Below, piece by piece: positions 16,112-25,299 of a stretch of DNA of 64,000 bases. The stretch comes from Rothia sp. ZJ932 (GTDB lineage Bacteria; Actinomycetota; Actinomycetes; Actinomycetales; Micrococcaceae), in NCBI RefSeq assembly GCF_016924835.1, contig NZ_CP070480.1:434001-498000 (forward strand), written 5' to 3'. The notes beneath the pieces were generated by a model. The model searched no databases. It saw only the letters and a list, made by a program, of their open reading frames with translations, and was not told where the DNA came from. Position 1 is the stretch's first letter; each line of letters starts with the position of its first letter. Made by a program: the position numbers and the translations under genes.

Positions 16112-17791
16112 TTACAGTGCAACCATCCAGTGCAGAATGTTGCTCTGCAAGAAGACAAGAACACAGACAGCAGCCAGCAGAATGAAAGACCAGGGCAGAA
16201 CTGACTTGAAGATCTCTGACTCCTTGCCCTCCATCTGAACGGAGGTAGCAGCAATAGCCAATGACTGGGGTGAGATCATCTTACCAACCACACCACCGGT
16301 GGTGTTAGCAGCCAGCATAAGCTCGGGGGAGGCACCCTCGATGCCGTTAGCCTGCAGGTTCTCAGCAGCAGTTACCTGCAGCTTGCCGAACAGAGCGTTC
16401 GCTGAAGTGTCAGAACCGGTTACCGCGGTACCAACCCAACCCAGAACAGGTGCCAGCAGGGCGTAAATGGTGCCCAGCGATGCAACATACTCACCAATAG
16501 CCACGGTCTGACCTGAGTAGTTCATGACGTAGGCAAGAGCCAAAACACAGGCGATAGTCAGAGCAGTCCAGCGCATACGGTAAGCGGTGGTGAAAATTTC
16601 CTTGATAGCATCACCGAAAGTGAAAGCGTAACGACCCTTTTCGTTGAAGATTAGGTAAATCACGGTCACGATCAAACCAGCAATCAGCAGGTAGGTACCG
16701 GGGTTGCCCAACCACGCGAAAGAGTAAACGCTCTTGATGGGTTCGCCTGCATCGTTGAGCAAACGATCCTTGAGCAGTGGCATAGGAATCTTGGGGGCAG
16801 TGGTCTTGAGCCAAGTCACCAAGGGCTGATAGAGGTTAGCCACACCGAAGATAATCACAACAACTGCGTAGGGCATCAGAGCCATCCAGATACGCATACC
16901 GGTCAGCTCGTGATCAGCTGCGGGCAGCTCAGCGGGCAGACCGTAGCGCTCGCGAACACCGGCGATACCCTTGGGCTTCCAGACCTGCAAGAAGGCAACA
17001 GCGGCACCGAGAGAAACAATACAAGCCACAACGTCGGTCAGCTGGTAAGCGAAGTAAACTGATGCCCACCACTGAGCTACCGCGAAGGAGAAGCCGATAA
17101 CAGCAGCCGGTACCCACGCATCCTTAAGGCCGCGTACACCGTCGAGGATCCACAGCAGAATGAAGGGAACAAAGAAAGCCAAGAAGGGAGCCTGATGGCC
17201 AACAATAGCGGCGATGTCGACAGCGTCGCGTCCACCAATTTCACCCGCAGTGGTAATCGGGATAGCCACAGCGCCGAAAGCAACGGGGGCGGTGTTAGCA
17301 ATCAGCACGGTGGTTGCAGCCTTCAAAGGCTTCACACCGAGTGCCAGGATCATGGTTGCGGTAATAGCGACGGGAGCGCCAAAACCGGCGAGTGCTTCAA
17401 GCAGGCCACCGAAGCAGAAGGCGATCAGAATTGCCTGGATGCGCAGGTCGCCGCCACCGATGCGATCAAAGGTACGGCGCAGGTCTTCAAAACGACCAGA
17501 AACTACGGTGACCTGGTAGAACCAGATTGCCATGAGAATAACCCACACGATGGGGAACAGACCGTAGATGCCACCGCGAACGGCTGACATGAGGCTGAGA
17601 TCGAGGGGCATCTTGAAACCGAAAACTGCTACGAGGATGGCAACAGCCAGTGAAATGATTGCAGAGGTGTGGGCACGAGCCTTGACACCCAGCAACATAA
17701 TAAAGAATGCGAGAAGTGGCAATGTTGCCACGAGCGCGCTGAGCGCCAGTGAGCCCCCGACGGCGTCGGTTTGGGCGGTAAAGGTGTTCAT
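16112..17791 (-). CDS. lldP: L-lactate permease (LctP family)
   Basis: This 559-residue integral membrane protein imports lactate with protons. Hydrophobic segments run throughout, with about 12-14 predicted membrane helices. Family signatures include CFGGLLEALAGFGAPVAI, VLIANTAPVAFGA, TGSDTSANALFGKLQ and NTTGGVVGKMISPQSLAIA. The ATG at 17791 begins MNTFTAQTDAVGG. It is transcribed away from lldEFG across a shared 520-bp control region and followed by lldR. Import by LldP feeds the LldEFG complex, and possibly the large dehydrogenase at 27530-30436. Confidence 0.95.
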   Translation of the reverse strand: MNTFTAQTDAVGGSLALSALVATLPLLAFFIMLLGVKARAHTSAIISLAVAILVAVFGFKMPLDLSLMSAVRGGIYGLFPIVWVILMAIWFYQVTVVSGRFEDLRRTFDRIGGGDLRIQAILIAFCFGGLLEALAGFGAPVAITATMILALGVKPLKAATTVLIANTAPVAFGAVAIPITTAGEIGGRDAVDIAAIVGHQAPFLAFFVPFILLWILDGVRGLKDAWVPAAVIGFSFAVAQWWASVYFAYQLTDVVACIVSLGAAVAFLQVWKPKGIAGVRERYGLPAELPAADHELTGMRIWMALMPYAVVVIIFGVANLYQPLVTWLKTTAPKIPMPLLKDRLLNDAGEPIKSVYSFAWLGNPGTYLLIAGLIVTVIYLIFNEKGRYAFTFGDAIKEIFTTAYRMRWTALTIACVLALAYVMNYSGQTVAIGEYVASLGTIYALLAPVLGWVGTAVTGSDTSANALFGKLQVTAAENLQANGIEGASPELMLAANTTGGVVGKMISPQSLAIAATSVQMEGKESEIFKSVLPWSFILLAAVCVLVFLQSNILHWMVAL

Positions 17792-18311
17792 CGTAGAAAT
17801 GTACTCCTGGGTGACGTGTCTCTTGTGCGTAGACCTGTTTGCTGAAGGTCAGGTGCAAACCTAATGCGCCATTGCGTGGGTCTCAAGAGACTAGTGGTGG
17901 AGTGGTCTAACTCTGTGGTCTGACCATTAACAACATAGAGTCACCTTACCTGATGTATCTCACAACACAAAGTTTCAGGTTGTGAAAACTTTAACACCTT
18001 GTGATAGCGCAGGGAGCGGACGCGCGGTGGCAGTCTTGCGGTGGTGCGCAGGCGGTGCAGGTGGTGAGCGCTGGGGGAATAGAGCGCCATCATCACAGGG
18101 GGTTATTTGCCTAAGAAAATATGCGCTAATTCGATAGGTAAAATGCTGGGCGCGTAGTGTTAGATTGAAAATATAAGAAAGCAATTCTGTCGCATTTTAA
18201 GCCTGCTGAGGATTGATGATGCCGACCTCGCTGACGAGGTCGAAATCCTGCTGTTGGCAAAGGCTCATTCACAGAGGCAGTATTCACCCGAAACGTACGA
18301 AAGAGGCGAAC
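17792..18311. promoter_or_regulatory. Divergent control region between lldP and lldEFG
   Basis: This 520-bp stretch has no convincing gene. It contains the LldR-type operator at 17903-17926, the inverted repeat CACAAC-N12-GTTGTG at 17961-17984 and a perfect hairpin GACCTCG-CTGA-CGAGGTC at 18224-18241 in the probable lldE leader. An AAGAGG ribosome site at 18301-18306 serves lldE. The length leaves room for two promoters and more than one regulator. Confidence 0.6.
17903..17926. promoter_or_regulatory. Probable LldR operator
   Basis: TGGTCTGACCA at 17916-17926 is a perfect palindrome of the T-N-G-T-N3-A-C-N-A type bound by LldR/FadR-class GntR proteins. A second, imperfect copy (TGGTCTAAC) begins at 17903, 13 bases upstream. 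The pair lies about 110 bases before the lldP start. Confidence 0.7.
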
Positions 18312-19109
18312 ATGCGTATTGCACTATTCTCAACGTGTATCGTCGATGGCATGTATCCAAAAGTTGCTCGGGCAACCGTGGATATTCTGGAGCGCCTGGG
18401 ACACGAGGTTGTGTACCCGCAGGGTCAGACCTGCTGTTCACAGATGCACGTCAACTCAGGCTACTTCGATGATGCCTACACCATTGTTAAAAACCACGTT
18501 GAATCCTTCGAAGAGTGGGATTTCGACGTGGCTGTTGCCCCCTCAGGCTCCTGCGTCGTTGCACTGGATCACCAGCAGGGCATGATTGCTGAACGCAAGG
18601 GTGATCACGACCTTGCCCGCCGAGCTAACGCTCTTGCCGCTCGTACCTTTGAGCTCTCAGAACTGCTCATTGACGTTCTGGGCATTACTAACGCTACTGA
18701 GGAACTAGGCTCCTACTTTCCCGAGCACGTCACCTACCACAGCTCCTGCCACGGTATGCGCCTGGGTAAACTTGGCACCCGTCAGTCTGACTTGGTACGC
18801 ACCGTTGAAGGCATCAAATACACCGAACTTGAAGGCCTGGATCAGTGCTGTGGCTTCGGCGGTACCTTCTCATTCAAGAACGCAGATACCTCCGGCGCTA
18901 TGGTCGAAGACAAGATAGAAAACATCGAAAACACCGGCGCCTCACTGTGTACTGGCGGCGACGCGTCCTGCCTCATGAACATTGGCGGTGCGCTCTCCCG
19001 CAAGAGTTCAGCCGTGCAAACCATTCATTTTGCTGAAATTCTCGCGTCCACCAAAGAAAACCCCCTCAAAGTAGAGGGGCTCGTCTCAATCGCCGGAGGT
19101 AAGAAGTAA
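18312..19109 (+). CDS. lldE: Lactate utilization protein LldE/LutA (CCG-domain subunit)
   Basis: First subunit of the three-part iron-sulfur L-lactate dehydrogenase (LldEFG/LutABC), which passes electrons from lactate to the respiratory chain. The protein has two CCG-type cysteine-rich domains: GQTCCSQMHVNSG in the first half, and YHSSCHGMRLG with LDQCCGFGGTFS in the second. The ATG at 18312 is preferred over in-frame starts further upstream because an AAGAGG site lies 6 bases before it and the conserved MRIALFSTC begins there, giving 265 residues. Its TAA overlaps the lldF ATG. Confidence 0.95.
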   Translation: MRIALFSTCIVDGMYPKVARATVDILERLGHEVVYPQGQTCCSQMHVNSGYFDDAYTIVKNHVESFEEWDFDVAVAPSGSCVVALDHQQGMIAERKGDHDLARRANALAARTFELSELLIDVLGITNATEELGSYFPEHVTYHSSCHGMRLGKLGTRQSDLVRTVEGIKYTELEGLDQCCGFGGTFSFKNADTSGAMVEDKIENIENTGASLCTGGDASCLMNIGGALSRKSSAVQTIHFAEILASTKENPLKVEGLVSIAGGKK

Positions 19110-20725
19110 TGTCAGTTACTCAGCTCGGTATGCCCCAGGTTCGTCACGGTGTGGGCAACATCTTTGAAACTGAACCCTTCCCGCAGTACGCAAAGCGTGA
19201 ACTGAAGAACGAACAGCTGCGTGCCAACCTCGGCTTCGCCACCCATAAGATTCGTACCAAGCGTGCGGCAGTCACCGGCGAATTGCCTGACTGGGAAGAC
19301 CTGCGTACAGCAGGTTCTATGATTAAGCAAAAGGTCATGGCTAACCTGCCCGAGTACCTAGAAGAGTTCGAAAAAAACTTCACCGCTCGTGGCGGTCACG
19401 TTCACTGGGCACGCGACGCCCACGAAGCCAACGAAATCGCGCTCAAGCTCATTCGCGCTGAGGGCGTTGATGAGATCATCAAGATCAAGTCAATGGCAAC
19501 CGCTGAAACCGGTCTCAACGAGTACCTCGAAGAAAACGGCGTCTACGCGATTGAAACCGACCTCGCCGAAGAAATCGTGCAGTTGGGCGATAACGACCGC
19601 CCCTCACATATTCTGGTGCCCGCCATCCACCGCAACCGCACCGAAATTCGTGACATCTTCCGTCGCAAGATCGAGGGCGTTGACCCCAACCTGTCAGACA
19701 ACCCCGCAGAGCTTGCCGAAGCATCACGTTTCCGCCTGCGCGAGAAGTTCCTCTCCACCAAGGTTGCTGTCTCCGGTGTGAACTTCGGTATCGCAGACAC
19801 CGGCACCATGACCATCGTGGAATCTGAAGGCAACGGCCGTATGTGCCTGACCTTGCCCGAAACCCTCATTACCTTCATGGGCATCGAGAAGATTCTGCCC
19901 ACCGTTGAAGACTACGAGGTGTTCTTGCAGTTGCTGCCGCGTTCATCCACCGGTGAGCGCATGAACCCCTACACCTCAACCTGGACGGGCGTAACCCCCG
20001 GTGACGGCCCGCAGAACCTGCACGTTATCCTCATGGATAACGGTCGTACCGCTGCCCTGGCTGATGAGGTCGGACGCCAGGCTCTGCACTGCATCCGCTG
20101 CTCGGCATGTATGAACGTCTGCCCCGTATACGAACGCGCTGGCGGTCACGCATACGGCTCAACCTACCCCGGCCCCATCGGTGCGATTCTCTCACCCCAG
20201 CTCGGCGGTATCGAGAACGAGTACAACGGCACCCTACCCTACGCATCCTCACTGTGCGGTGCTTGCTACGACGCTTGCCCCGTGAAAATCAATATTCCCG
20301 AGGTACTGGTTCACCTGCGCGGCAAGGATATTGATGCCAAGAAAGCAAAGAAGGGCGCACCCACCCAGATGGACGCCATCATGTTGGGCGCTAAGACCAT
20401 CTTCTCTTCAGGCAAGGTCATGGCTTTGGCTGAGAAGGGGCTGCCCCTGTCAAAGATTGTAACCGGCAAAGACCACAAGATTTCGTGGTTGCCCGGCCTG
20501 GTGGGTGGCTGGACTGACTATCGTGATATTCCTGAGCCGCCTAAGCAGTCTTTCCGTAACTGGTACAAGAAGGAACGCCCGTCAGAGTCTAAGCGAGTCT
20601 CGGGTGAACGCGTTGATATTGCAGCGCTGCTTGAAAAGAACAAGGACAAAGCAGCAGAAGCACACGCAGCAGCGGAGGCTGCTGGCGTTGATGTTCCCGC
20701 AGCAGTGACCCAGGAGGCTATGTAA
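19109..20725 (+). CDS. lldF: Lactate utilization iron-sulfur protein LldF/LutB
   Basis: A 538-residue subunit. Its N-terminal two-thirds is the LutB/DUF162-like domain (for example SGVNFGIADTGTM). Two ferredoxin-type 4Fe-4S motifs follow: CIRCSACMNVCPVY and CGACYDACPVKI. The C-terminal region holds RNWYKKERP and an Ala/Lys-rich tail. It overlaps lldE and lldG by one base each, so the three subunits are translated as a coupled set. The iron-sulfur clusters are expected to relay electrons from lactate toward the quinone pool. Confidence 0.95.
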   Translation: MSVTQLGMPQVRHGVGNIFETEPFPQYAKRELKNEQLRANLGFATHKIRTKRAAVTGELPDWEDLRTAGSMIKQKVMANLPEYLEEFEKNFTARGGHVHWARDAHEANEIALKLIRAEGVDEIIKIKSMATAETGLNEYLEENGVYAIETDLAEEIVQLGDNDRPSHILVPAIHRNRTEIRDIFRRKIEGVDPNLSDNPAELAEASRFRLREKFLSTKVAVSGVNFGIADTGTMTIVESEGNGRMCLTLPETLITFMGIEKILPTVEDYEVFLQLLPRSSTGERMNPYTSTWTGVTPGDGPQNLHVILMDNGRTAALADEVGRQALHCIRCSACMNVCPVYERAGGHAYGSTYPGPIGAILSPQLGGIENEYNGTLPYASSLCGACYDACPVKINIPEVLVHLRGKDIDAKKAKKGAPTQMDAIMLGAKTIFSSGKVMALAEKGLPLSKIVTGKDHKISWLPGLVGGWTDYRDIPEPPKQSFRNWYKKERPSESKRVSGERVDIAALLEKNKDKAAEAHAAAEAAGVDVPAAVTQEAM

Positions 20726-21366
20726 TGTCTGATGCAAAAGCTGAGATTCTCAAGCGTATTCGCACTTCTTTGGGAGATCACCCTCAGCCTGCTGAGCCGG
20801 TGCGTAACTACCGCAAGGTGAGCGATAAGAGTGAAGAAGAAGTTCTTGAGATGCTGATTGACCGTTTGGTTGATTACAAAGCGAACGTTTATCAGGAGAC
20901 CGAAGAGACCATCGCTGAGCGTGTTAGCGAGCTGCTGGGCAAGTCATCGCGTTACGTGGTGCCTACCGGTCTAAAAAGCGAATGGTTGCCTAAAGATACC
21001 GCTGCGCGCACGCGCTTGGTCGATTCAGGAAACGCGAAGAAATCGGGTGCTTTGGGCGTTCGTGAGTTGGACGCGGTGGACGCTGTGGTCACCTCATCGA
21101 CGGTTTCCTGCGCTGAAACCGGCACCATCTTCTTGACCTCTAACCCTGATGAGGGTCGCCGCGCAATCACCCTGGTACCCGATCACCACATTTGCGTGGT
21201 GCCCATCGATACCGTGGTGGAGCTGATTCCTGAGGCTATCAAACGCACTAACTTTGACCAGCCTGTCACCATGATTTCTGGACCGTCAGCTACCTCAGAT
21301 ATTGAGCTCATTCGTGTAGAGGGCGTCCACGGCCCCCGTACCCTTGACGTGATTATTCTGAAGTAA
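20725..21366 (+). CDS. lldG: Lactate utilization protein LldG/LutC
   Basis: A 213-residue LutC/YkgG (DUF162) protein, third subunit of the lactate dehydrogenase. The conserved core includes AVDAVVTSSTVSCAETGTI, VPDHHICVVPIDTVVELIPEA and SGPSATSDIELIRVEGVHGP. The ATG shares a base with the lldF stop. A hairpin terminator follows within 25 bases, closing the operon. Confidence 0.95.
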   Translation: MSDAKAEILKRIRTSLGDHPQPAEPVRNYRKVSDKSEEEVLEMLIDRLVDYKANVYQETEETIAERVSELLGKSSRYVVPTGLKSEWLPKDTAARTRLVDSGNAKKSGALGVRELDAVDAVVTSSTVSCAETGTIFLTSNPDEGRRAITLVPDHHICVVPIDTVVELIPEAIKRTNFDQPVTMISGPSATSDIELIRVEGVHGPRTLDVIILK

Positions 21367-21386
21367 AGACACGTTTGGATAAAAGG

Positions 21387-21426
21387 CGACCTTCCACCTC
21401 TTGCCGGTGGGAAGGTCGTCTTTTAT
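21387..21426 (+). terminator. Terminator of lldEFG
   Basis: CGACCTTCC-ACC pairs with GGTGGGAAGGTCG (one bulged base), followed by TCTTTTAT. It closes the lldEFG operon. Confidence 0.85.
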
Positions 21427-21479
21427 GTGCTTCTGACGGCGATAGCCTGTGAAAACTCGGCTAATGACGAGGAGACTCT

Positions 21480-21720
21480 CTACTCGGAGGCGGATATGGT
21501 TTGGGTCTGATTCTTGACCATATGGGCGCGCTCGGCTTTCTTCTCAGCAATCAGATCACGCGAGGTCTTAGAGGTTTCTTCTGACTCTTCGGAATCGCCA
21601 TCCGATGCCGAATCACCGTATTCAGCATCAGCCGGCTTGGTCAGCGCAGAGGCTAGGGGCGCCAAAAGCGCAGCGAGCGCGATCCAGAAAACTGAAATGT
21701 AGCATTGCCAAGTTCTCTGG
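21480..21720 (-). pseudogene. Probable C-terminal remnant of a membrane transporter
   Basis: The frame that ends at 21480 encodes one hydrophobic segment (VFWIALAALLAPLASAL) followed by an acidic and then basic tail (DSEESEETSKTSRDLIAEKK), like the last membrane helix and cytoplasmic tail of a transporter. Upstream, the frame stays open to about 21780 but becomes non-hydrophobic and has no good start or ribosome site. The stretch 21721-21968 shows nothing recognisable. This is the likeliest reading of the 600-bp gap after lldG; a real short gene is possible but less likely. Confidence 0.35.
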
Positions 21721-21968
21721 AGGCACTCGCCAGGATAATGGGTTCGGTGCTTGTTATTGCTCTTTTTCTGTTGCGATGGGCGTGAGTCTCGTGTGGTGAT
21801 GCTCGAACTGGCTGGTTGCGAGTTCTATCAACTGTGCCACGGGCTATGCAGAGGTGGTGGGCGAATAATCTTTGCAGGGGTAGAAGCAATAAGTGTCAAG
21901 ATGAGATAGTTTATCTGGAGTTATTTCTGCCCTGGGGGTGGATGCCGGTGGCGCAGTAAGGGACGTAG

Positions 21969-22985
21969 GTGGTTGATGTGGCTCAAGGCGCTGGGCGAAT
22001 TATTGGTGTTGATGTGGCGAGATGCATTGCTCTCTTTGCAATGTTTGCTGCCTACACGATGCCCGAGGTGGGGACAGAGCCGGTAACGGTGTTCTCTGAT
22101 TATCTGGCAATGCCCCTTTTTGCCCTGCTTCTGGGCGCTTCTGCCTATTTTTCATCGCAGCAGATGAGCGGGACTTTCCTGTTCGCGTCCTCGGTGGTGC
22201 GCGGACTCATTTTGATAGTGCTGGGGCTGTGGTTGCTGAATCTCGGTGCCCCCGTTGATGACGTTATTTTGCAGTACTTGGGGTTGCTGAGTGTAGTTGT
22301 GGTGCCCTTTGTTTTTCTGCCCTCGTGGGCACTGGCAGGTGTAGCTGCGGTGATCGCTGTAGCTAGCCCTTACGTGTTGCAGTGGGCAGCGCCGATTCAT
22401 ACGCAGCTGGTGGTCGAAGGGTCTTTACTCGCTTACCCTATGGGGTGGATGTTTGCCGGTAGCCACTACAGGGTCTTTACGATGCTGTGCTGGGCGCTGC
22501 TCGGTATTCTCATTGCCCGCGGCATGGAACGCTGGGGTATCTGGGGCGATCTTGCTCTTGCTGCGGTCTCAACCCTGCTTGTCGGCGGTATCTTCTGGTA
22601 CACGCGTCCCGCCGGGTCTTTGTTGGTCTACTCCGGTGATCACCTTGAAATCGTATTCAACGCAGCATTGAGTGCTGCCGTAGTGGGCTGGTGCTGCGTT
22701 CTTGCCCGCGTTTTGGGAGCCCGTGAGGTGCTTCTCTTTCCGCTTGTTGCCCCCGGTCGCATGACCTTGAGTCTCTATGTTTTGCACGTTATTCTGCTCG
22801 CCTTTTACCTGAAGCAAGCGCCGCGCTGGGGGCTGGCATCCACCGTTGAAACGTGGCCCGTGTTTGCTGTGTGCATGGTGGGGGCTGTACTTTTTGCTGT
22901 GGTGTGGACGCGCCTGCTCGGCAACACTGCCCTGCGACGCGGGCCCCTGGAGTCGGTGATGGCTCTATTGACCGGTAGGGGGTAG
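21969..22985 (+). CDS. Multi-span membrane protein, heparan-glucosaminide acetyltransferase-like (DUF1624/DUF418-like)
   Basis: The 338-residue protein has about ten hydrophobic segments. It opens with GRIIGVDVARCIALFAMFAAY, the R-x-x-G-x-D-x-x-R pattern common to membrane acyltransferase families such as DUF1624 and YeiB/DUF418. PGRMTLSLYVLHVILLAF near the C-terminus is typical of the YeiB/DUF418 end region. It may acylate a cell-envelope polysaccharide, but that is inference. The GTG at 21969 is the probable start; another GTG at 21978 is possible. It stands alone between the lactate operon and the second MMPL gene. Confidence 0.65.
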   Translation: MVDVAQGAGRIIGVDVARCIALFAMFAAYTMPEVGTEPVTVFSDYLAMPLFALLLGASAYFSSQQMSGTFLFASSVVRGLILIVLGLWLLNLGAPVDDVILQYLGLLSVVVVPFVFLPSWALAGVAAVIAVASPYVLQWAAPIHTQLVVEGSLLAYPMGWMFAGSHYRVFTMLCWALLGILIARGMERWGIWGDLALAAVSTLLVGGIFWYTRPAGSLLVYSGDHLEIVFNAALSAAVVGWCCVLARVLGAREVLLFPLVAPGRMTLSLYVLHVILLAFYLKQAPRWGLASTVETWPVFAVCMVGAVLFAVVWTRLLGNTALRRGPLESVMALLTGRG

Positions 22986-23079
22986 TTTCAACCCCGCTCG
23001 GAGCGTACACTCTGAAGATTCTCATTGCTCTTGCTGTATCTGCTAGTCTCAGATGCTGATAGAAACAAGAGGTAAAAAC

Positions 23080-25212
23080 ATGAACTCTACGCGCGGTACA
23101 CATCAGAAATCGGGTTGGCTGCGGGCCTTACTTCCAGCGATTTTAGTGCTGGTGTGGCTGGCAGTAGCCGGTATCGGCGGGCCTTACTTTGGCAAAATTT
23201 CTGAGGTTTCCACCAACTCACAAACTGACTTTCTACCGGCTAGTGCCGAATCAACTCAGGTGGTGGAGCGCCAGAGTGATTTCTTCGCGGGTGATACCGT
23301 GCCCGCCATCCTTGTTTTTGAAGCGGATAGCGAACTCAGCGATGAGCACCGCTCCTACCTAGAGTCTTTGCCCTCCCAACTTGTTGAGGATGGCGCCGCT
23401 AACGGGCAAACCTCACCGGTGCTTTATTCCGAAGATTCCCGTGCAGCAGAAATCATTGTGCCCCTACCCGCAGATGAAGCACCGGCAGATGGGGTAGAGA
23501 CTATTGAAAGGACTCTCAGCACCCCGCCAGCAGGGCTTACCTCCTACATCACCGGCCCTGCAGGGTTCGCCGCCTCTTTGGGTGCCGCCTTCGCCGGTAT
23601 TGACGGGGTACTTCTGCTGGTTACCCTCGCCGTGGTATTCGTGATTCTGCTGGCAGTCTACCGATCACCCATTATCCCCATTATTGCCCTGCTGACATCA
23701 ATGGTGGCTCTTTCTGGGGCAATCTTTGTAGTGTGGAATATGGCAAATGCCGGCTGGGTCATGATTAACGGTCAGGTACAGGGCATTCTGCTCATTCTGG
23801 TAGTGGGTTCTGCGACCGACTACTCCCTGCTCTACGTTGCCCGCTACCGTGAGGCACTCACCTTACATCGCAACCGTTTTGATGCAACCCGTGCTGCCCT
23901 ACGCGGAAGCTGGGAACCCATCGTTGCCTCCGGTGGAACCGTCATTGCGGGTTTGCTCTGCCTGTTGCTCTCGGCACTTGCCTCCAATAAGGCACTGGGG
24001 CCGATCGCCGCTACTGGTATCGTCCTTTCAATGGCAGCTGCACTTACCTTTCTACCGGCTGCCCTCGCGCTGTCAGGTCGCTTCGCCTTCTGGCCCGTAC
24101 GCCCGCGCTACCAAGAAGAACACCGAGAAAGCCCCGGTGGTCTCTGGGCTAAAGTCGCCGACTTCGTTTCTGCCAAACCCCGAGCCGTTTGGGCAGCGAC
24201 TGCCGCAGCCCTAGCTGTCTGCGCAGGCTTTGCGCTGACCTTTCAGGCAGAGGGCATTCGCCAGTCCGAGATTATCGTGGGGCAGTCGGAGTCACGCGAC
24301 GGACAACGGGTACTGGCTGAACATTTTCCCGGTGGCTCAGGATCACCGGCGAACATCATTATCAGTGCCGACGCTCTGGACGCGGCTGCTGAGCGCCTAG
24401 ACGCTCTAGATTCAGTGGATTCCCTCGCCGTGGTCGCAGCTGACTCACCCTCTGGCACCCTGCCGGTGGGCGCGTCCGCACCTAACCCCCTGCCCCCGGT
24501 CTTTGCCCAGGCAAGCCCCACCCAGGTAGAGGGAAACGTACTGCTGCAAGCTACCCTCACCGACCCTGCCGACTCACCTCAGGCGGAACAAGCCGTACTC
24601 GATATTCGCGCCGCCACGCAGTCAGTGGACGCCAACGCGCTGGTGGGCGGTGAAACAGCAACCGCGCTGGATAGCAACACCAGCGCAGCCCGCGACTTGA
24701 AGGTTATTATTCCTGCCGTCCTGGTAGTGATCACCCTGATTCTCATGCTATTGTTGCGCTCCATTGCCGCCCCGCTGTTACTGGTTGCCGCCACGGTACT
24801 CTCATTCCTAGCAGCCCTGGGCGTCTCAGCGATAGTATTCAACCACATACTGGGCTTCCCCGGCGCAGATCCAACAGTACCGCTATACGGGTTCGTCTTT
24901 CTCGTAGCCCTGGGCATCGACTACACTATCTTCTTGATGACCCGCGTGCGCGAAGAATCCCTCACCCTCGGCACCCGCGCAGGCATGCGCAAGGGGCTGA
25001 TCGTGACCGGTGGAGTGATTACCAGTGCCGGTATCGTACTGGCAGCAACCTTCGCGGCGCTCGCTGTGATTCCGCTGGTCTTTATGATTCAGCTGGCATT
25101 TATCGTTGCTTTCGGCGTGCTACTGGACGCTACCGTGGTGCGCGCCCTGCTGATACCCGCTCTCATTGAGGATATTGGTCAGAAAGTATGGTGGCCCTCA
25201 AAGCTCTCTTGA
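23080..25212 (+). CDS. MMPL-family transporter
   Basis: A 710-residue transporter with the standard MMPL plan: N-terminal membrane segment (about 18-38), external domain, six-helix bundle, second external domain, second bundle. Family motifs are GSATDYSLLYVARYRE in the first bundle and VALGIDYTIFLMTRVREE in the second, both with the conserved Asp-Tyr. It is shorter than the MMPL protein at 8720-11977 and has no coiled-coil loop or long tail. The ATG at 23080 has an AGAGGT site 7 bases upstream and is preferred over the ATG at 23053. Substrate unknown. Confidence 0.88.
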   Translation: MNSTRGTHQKSGWLRALLPAILVLVWLAVAGIGGPYFGKISEVSTNSQTDFLPASAESTQVVERQSDFFAGDTVPAILVFEADSELSDEHRSYLESLPSQLVEDGAANGQTSPVLYSEDSRAAEIIVPLPADEAPADGVETIERTLSTPPAGLTSYITGPAGFAASLGAAFAGIDGVLLLVTLAVVFVILLAVYRSPIIPIIALLTSMVALSGAIFVVWNMANAGWVMINGQVQGILLILVVGSATDYSLLYVARYREALTLHRNRFDATRAALRGSWEPIVASGGTVIAGLLCLLLSALASNKALGPIAATGIVLSMAAALTFLPAALALSGRFAFWPVRPRYQEEHRESPGGLWAKVADFVSAKPRAVWAATAAALAVCAGFALTFQAEGIRQSEIIVGQSESRDGQRVLAEHFPGGSGSPANIIISADALDAAAERLDALDSVDSLAVVAADSPSGTLPVGASAPNPLPPVFAQASPTQVEGNVLLQATLTDPADSPQAEQAVLDIRAATQSVDANALVGGETATALDSNTSAARDLKVIIPAVLVVITLILMLLLRSIAAPLLLVAATVLSFLAALGVSAIVFNHILGFPGADPTVPLYGFVFLVALGIDYTIFLMTRVREESLTLGTRAGMRKGLIVTGGVITSAGIVLAATFAALAVIPLVFMIQLAFIVAFGVLLDATVVRALLIPALIEDIGQKVWWPSKLS

Positions 25213-25241
25213 CAGTAGAAGCCTTTTGACCTCACTGGTAT

Positions 25242-25277
25242 AAGTGGTGCCCCTCAGAAATTTGAGGGGCACCACTT
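25242..25277. terminator. Long bidirectional hairpin between MMPL and acr3
   Basis: A perfect 15-bp stem (AAGTGGTGCCCCTCA with TGAGGGGCACCACTT) surrounds a 6-base loop. It sits between convergent genes and probably terminates both, although U-tracts are short. Confidence 0.75.
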
Positions 25278-25299
25278 GTATATAAGAATCATTGAAGAG

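Noticed and set aside
17195-17587. 130-residue open frame with several His and Cys residues
   Set aside because: Antisense to lldP, which is clearly coding; no support for a second gene.
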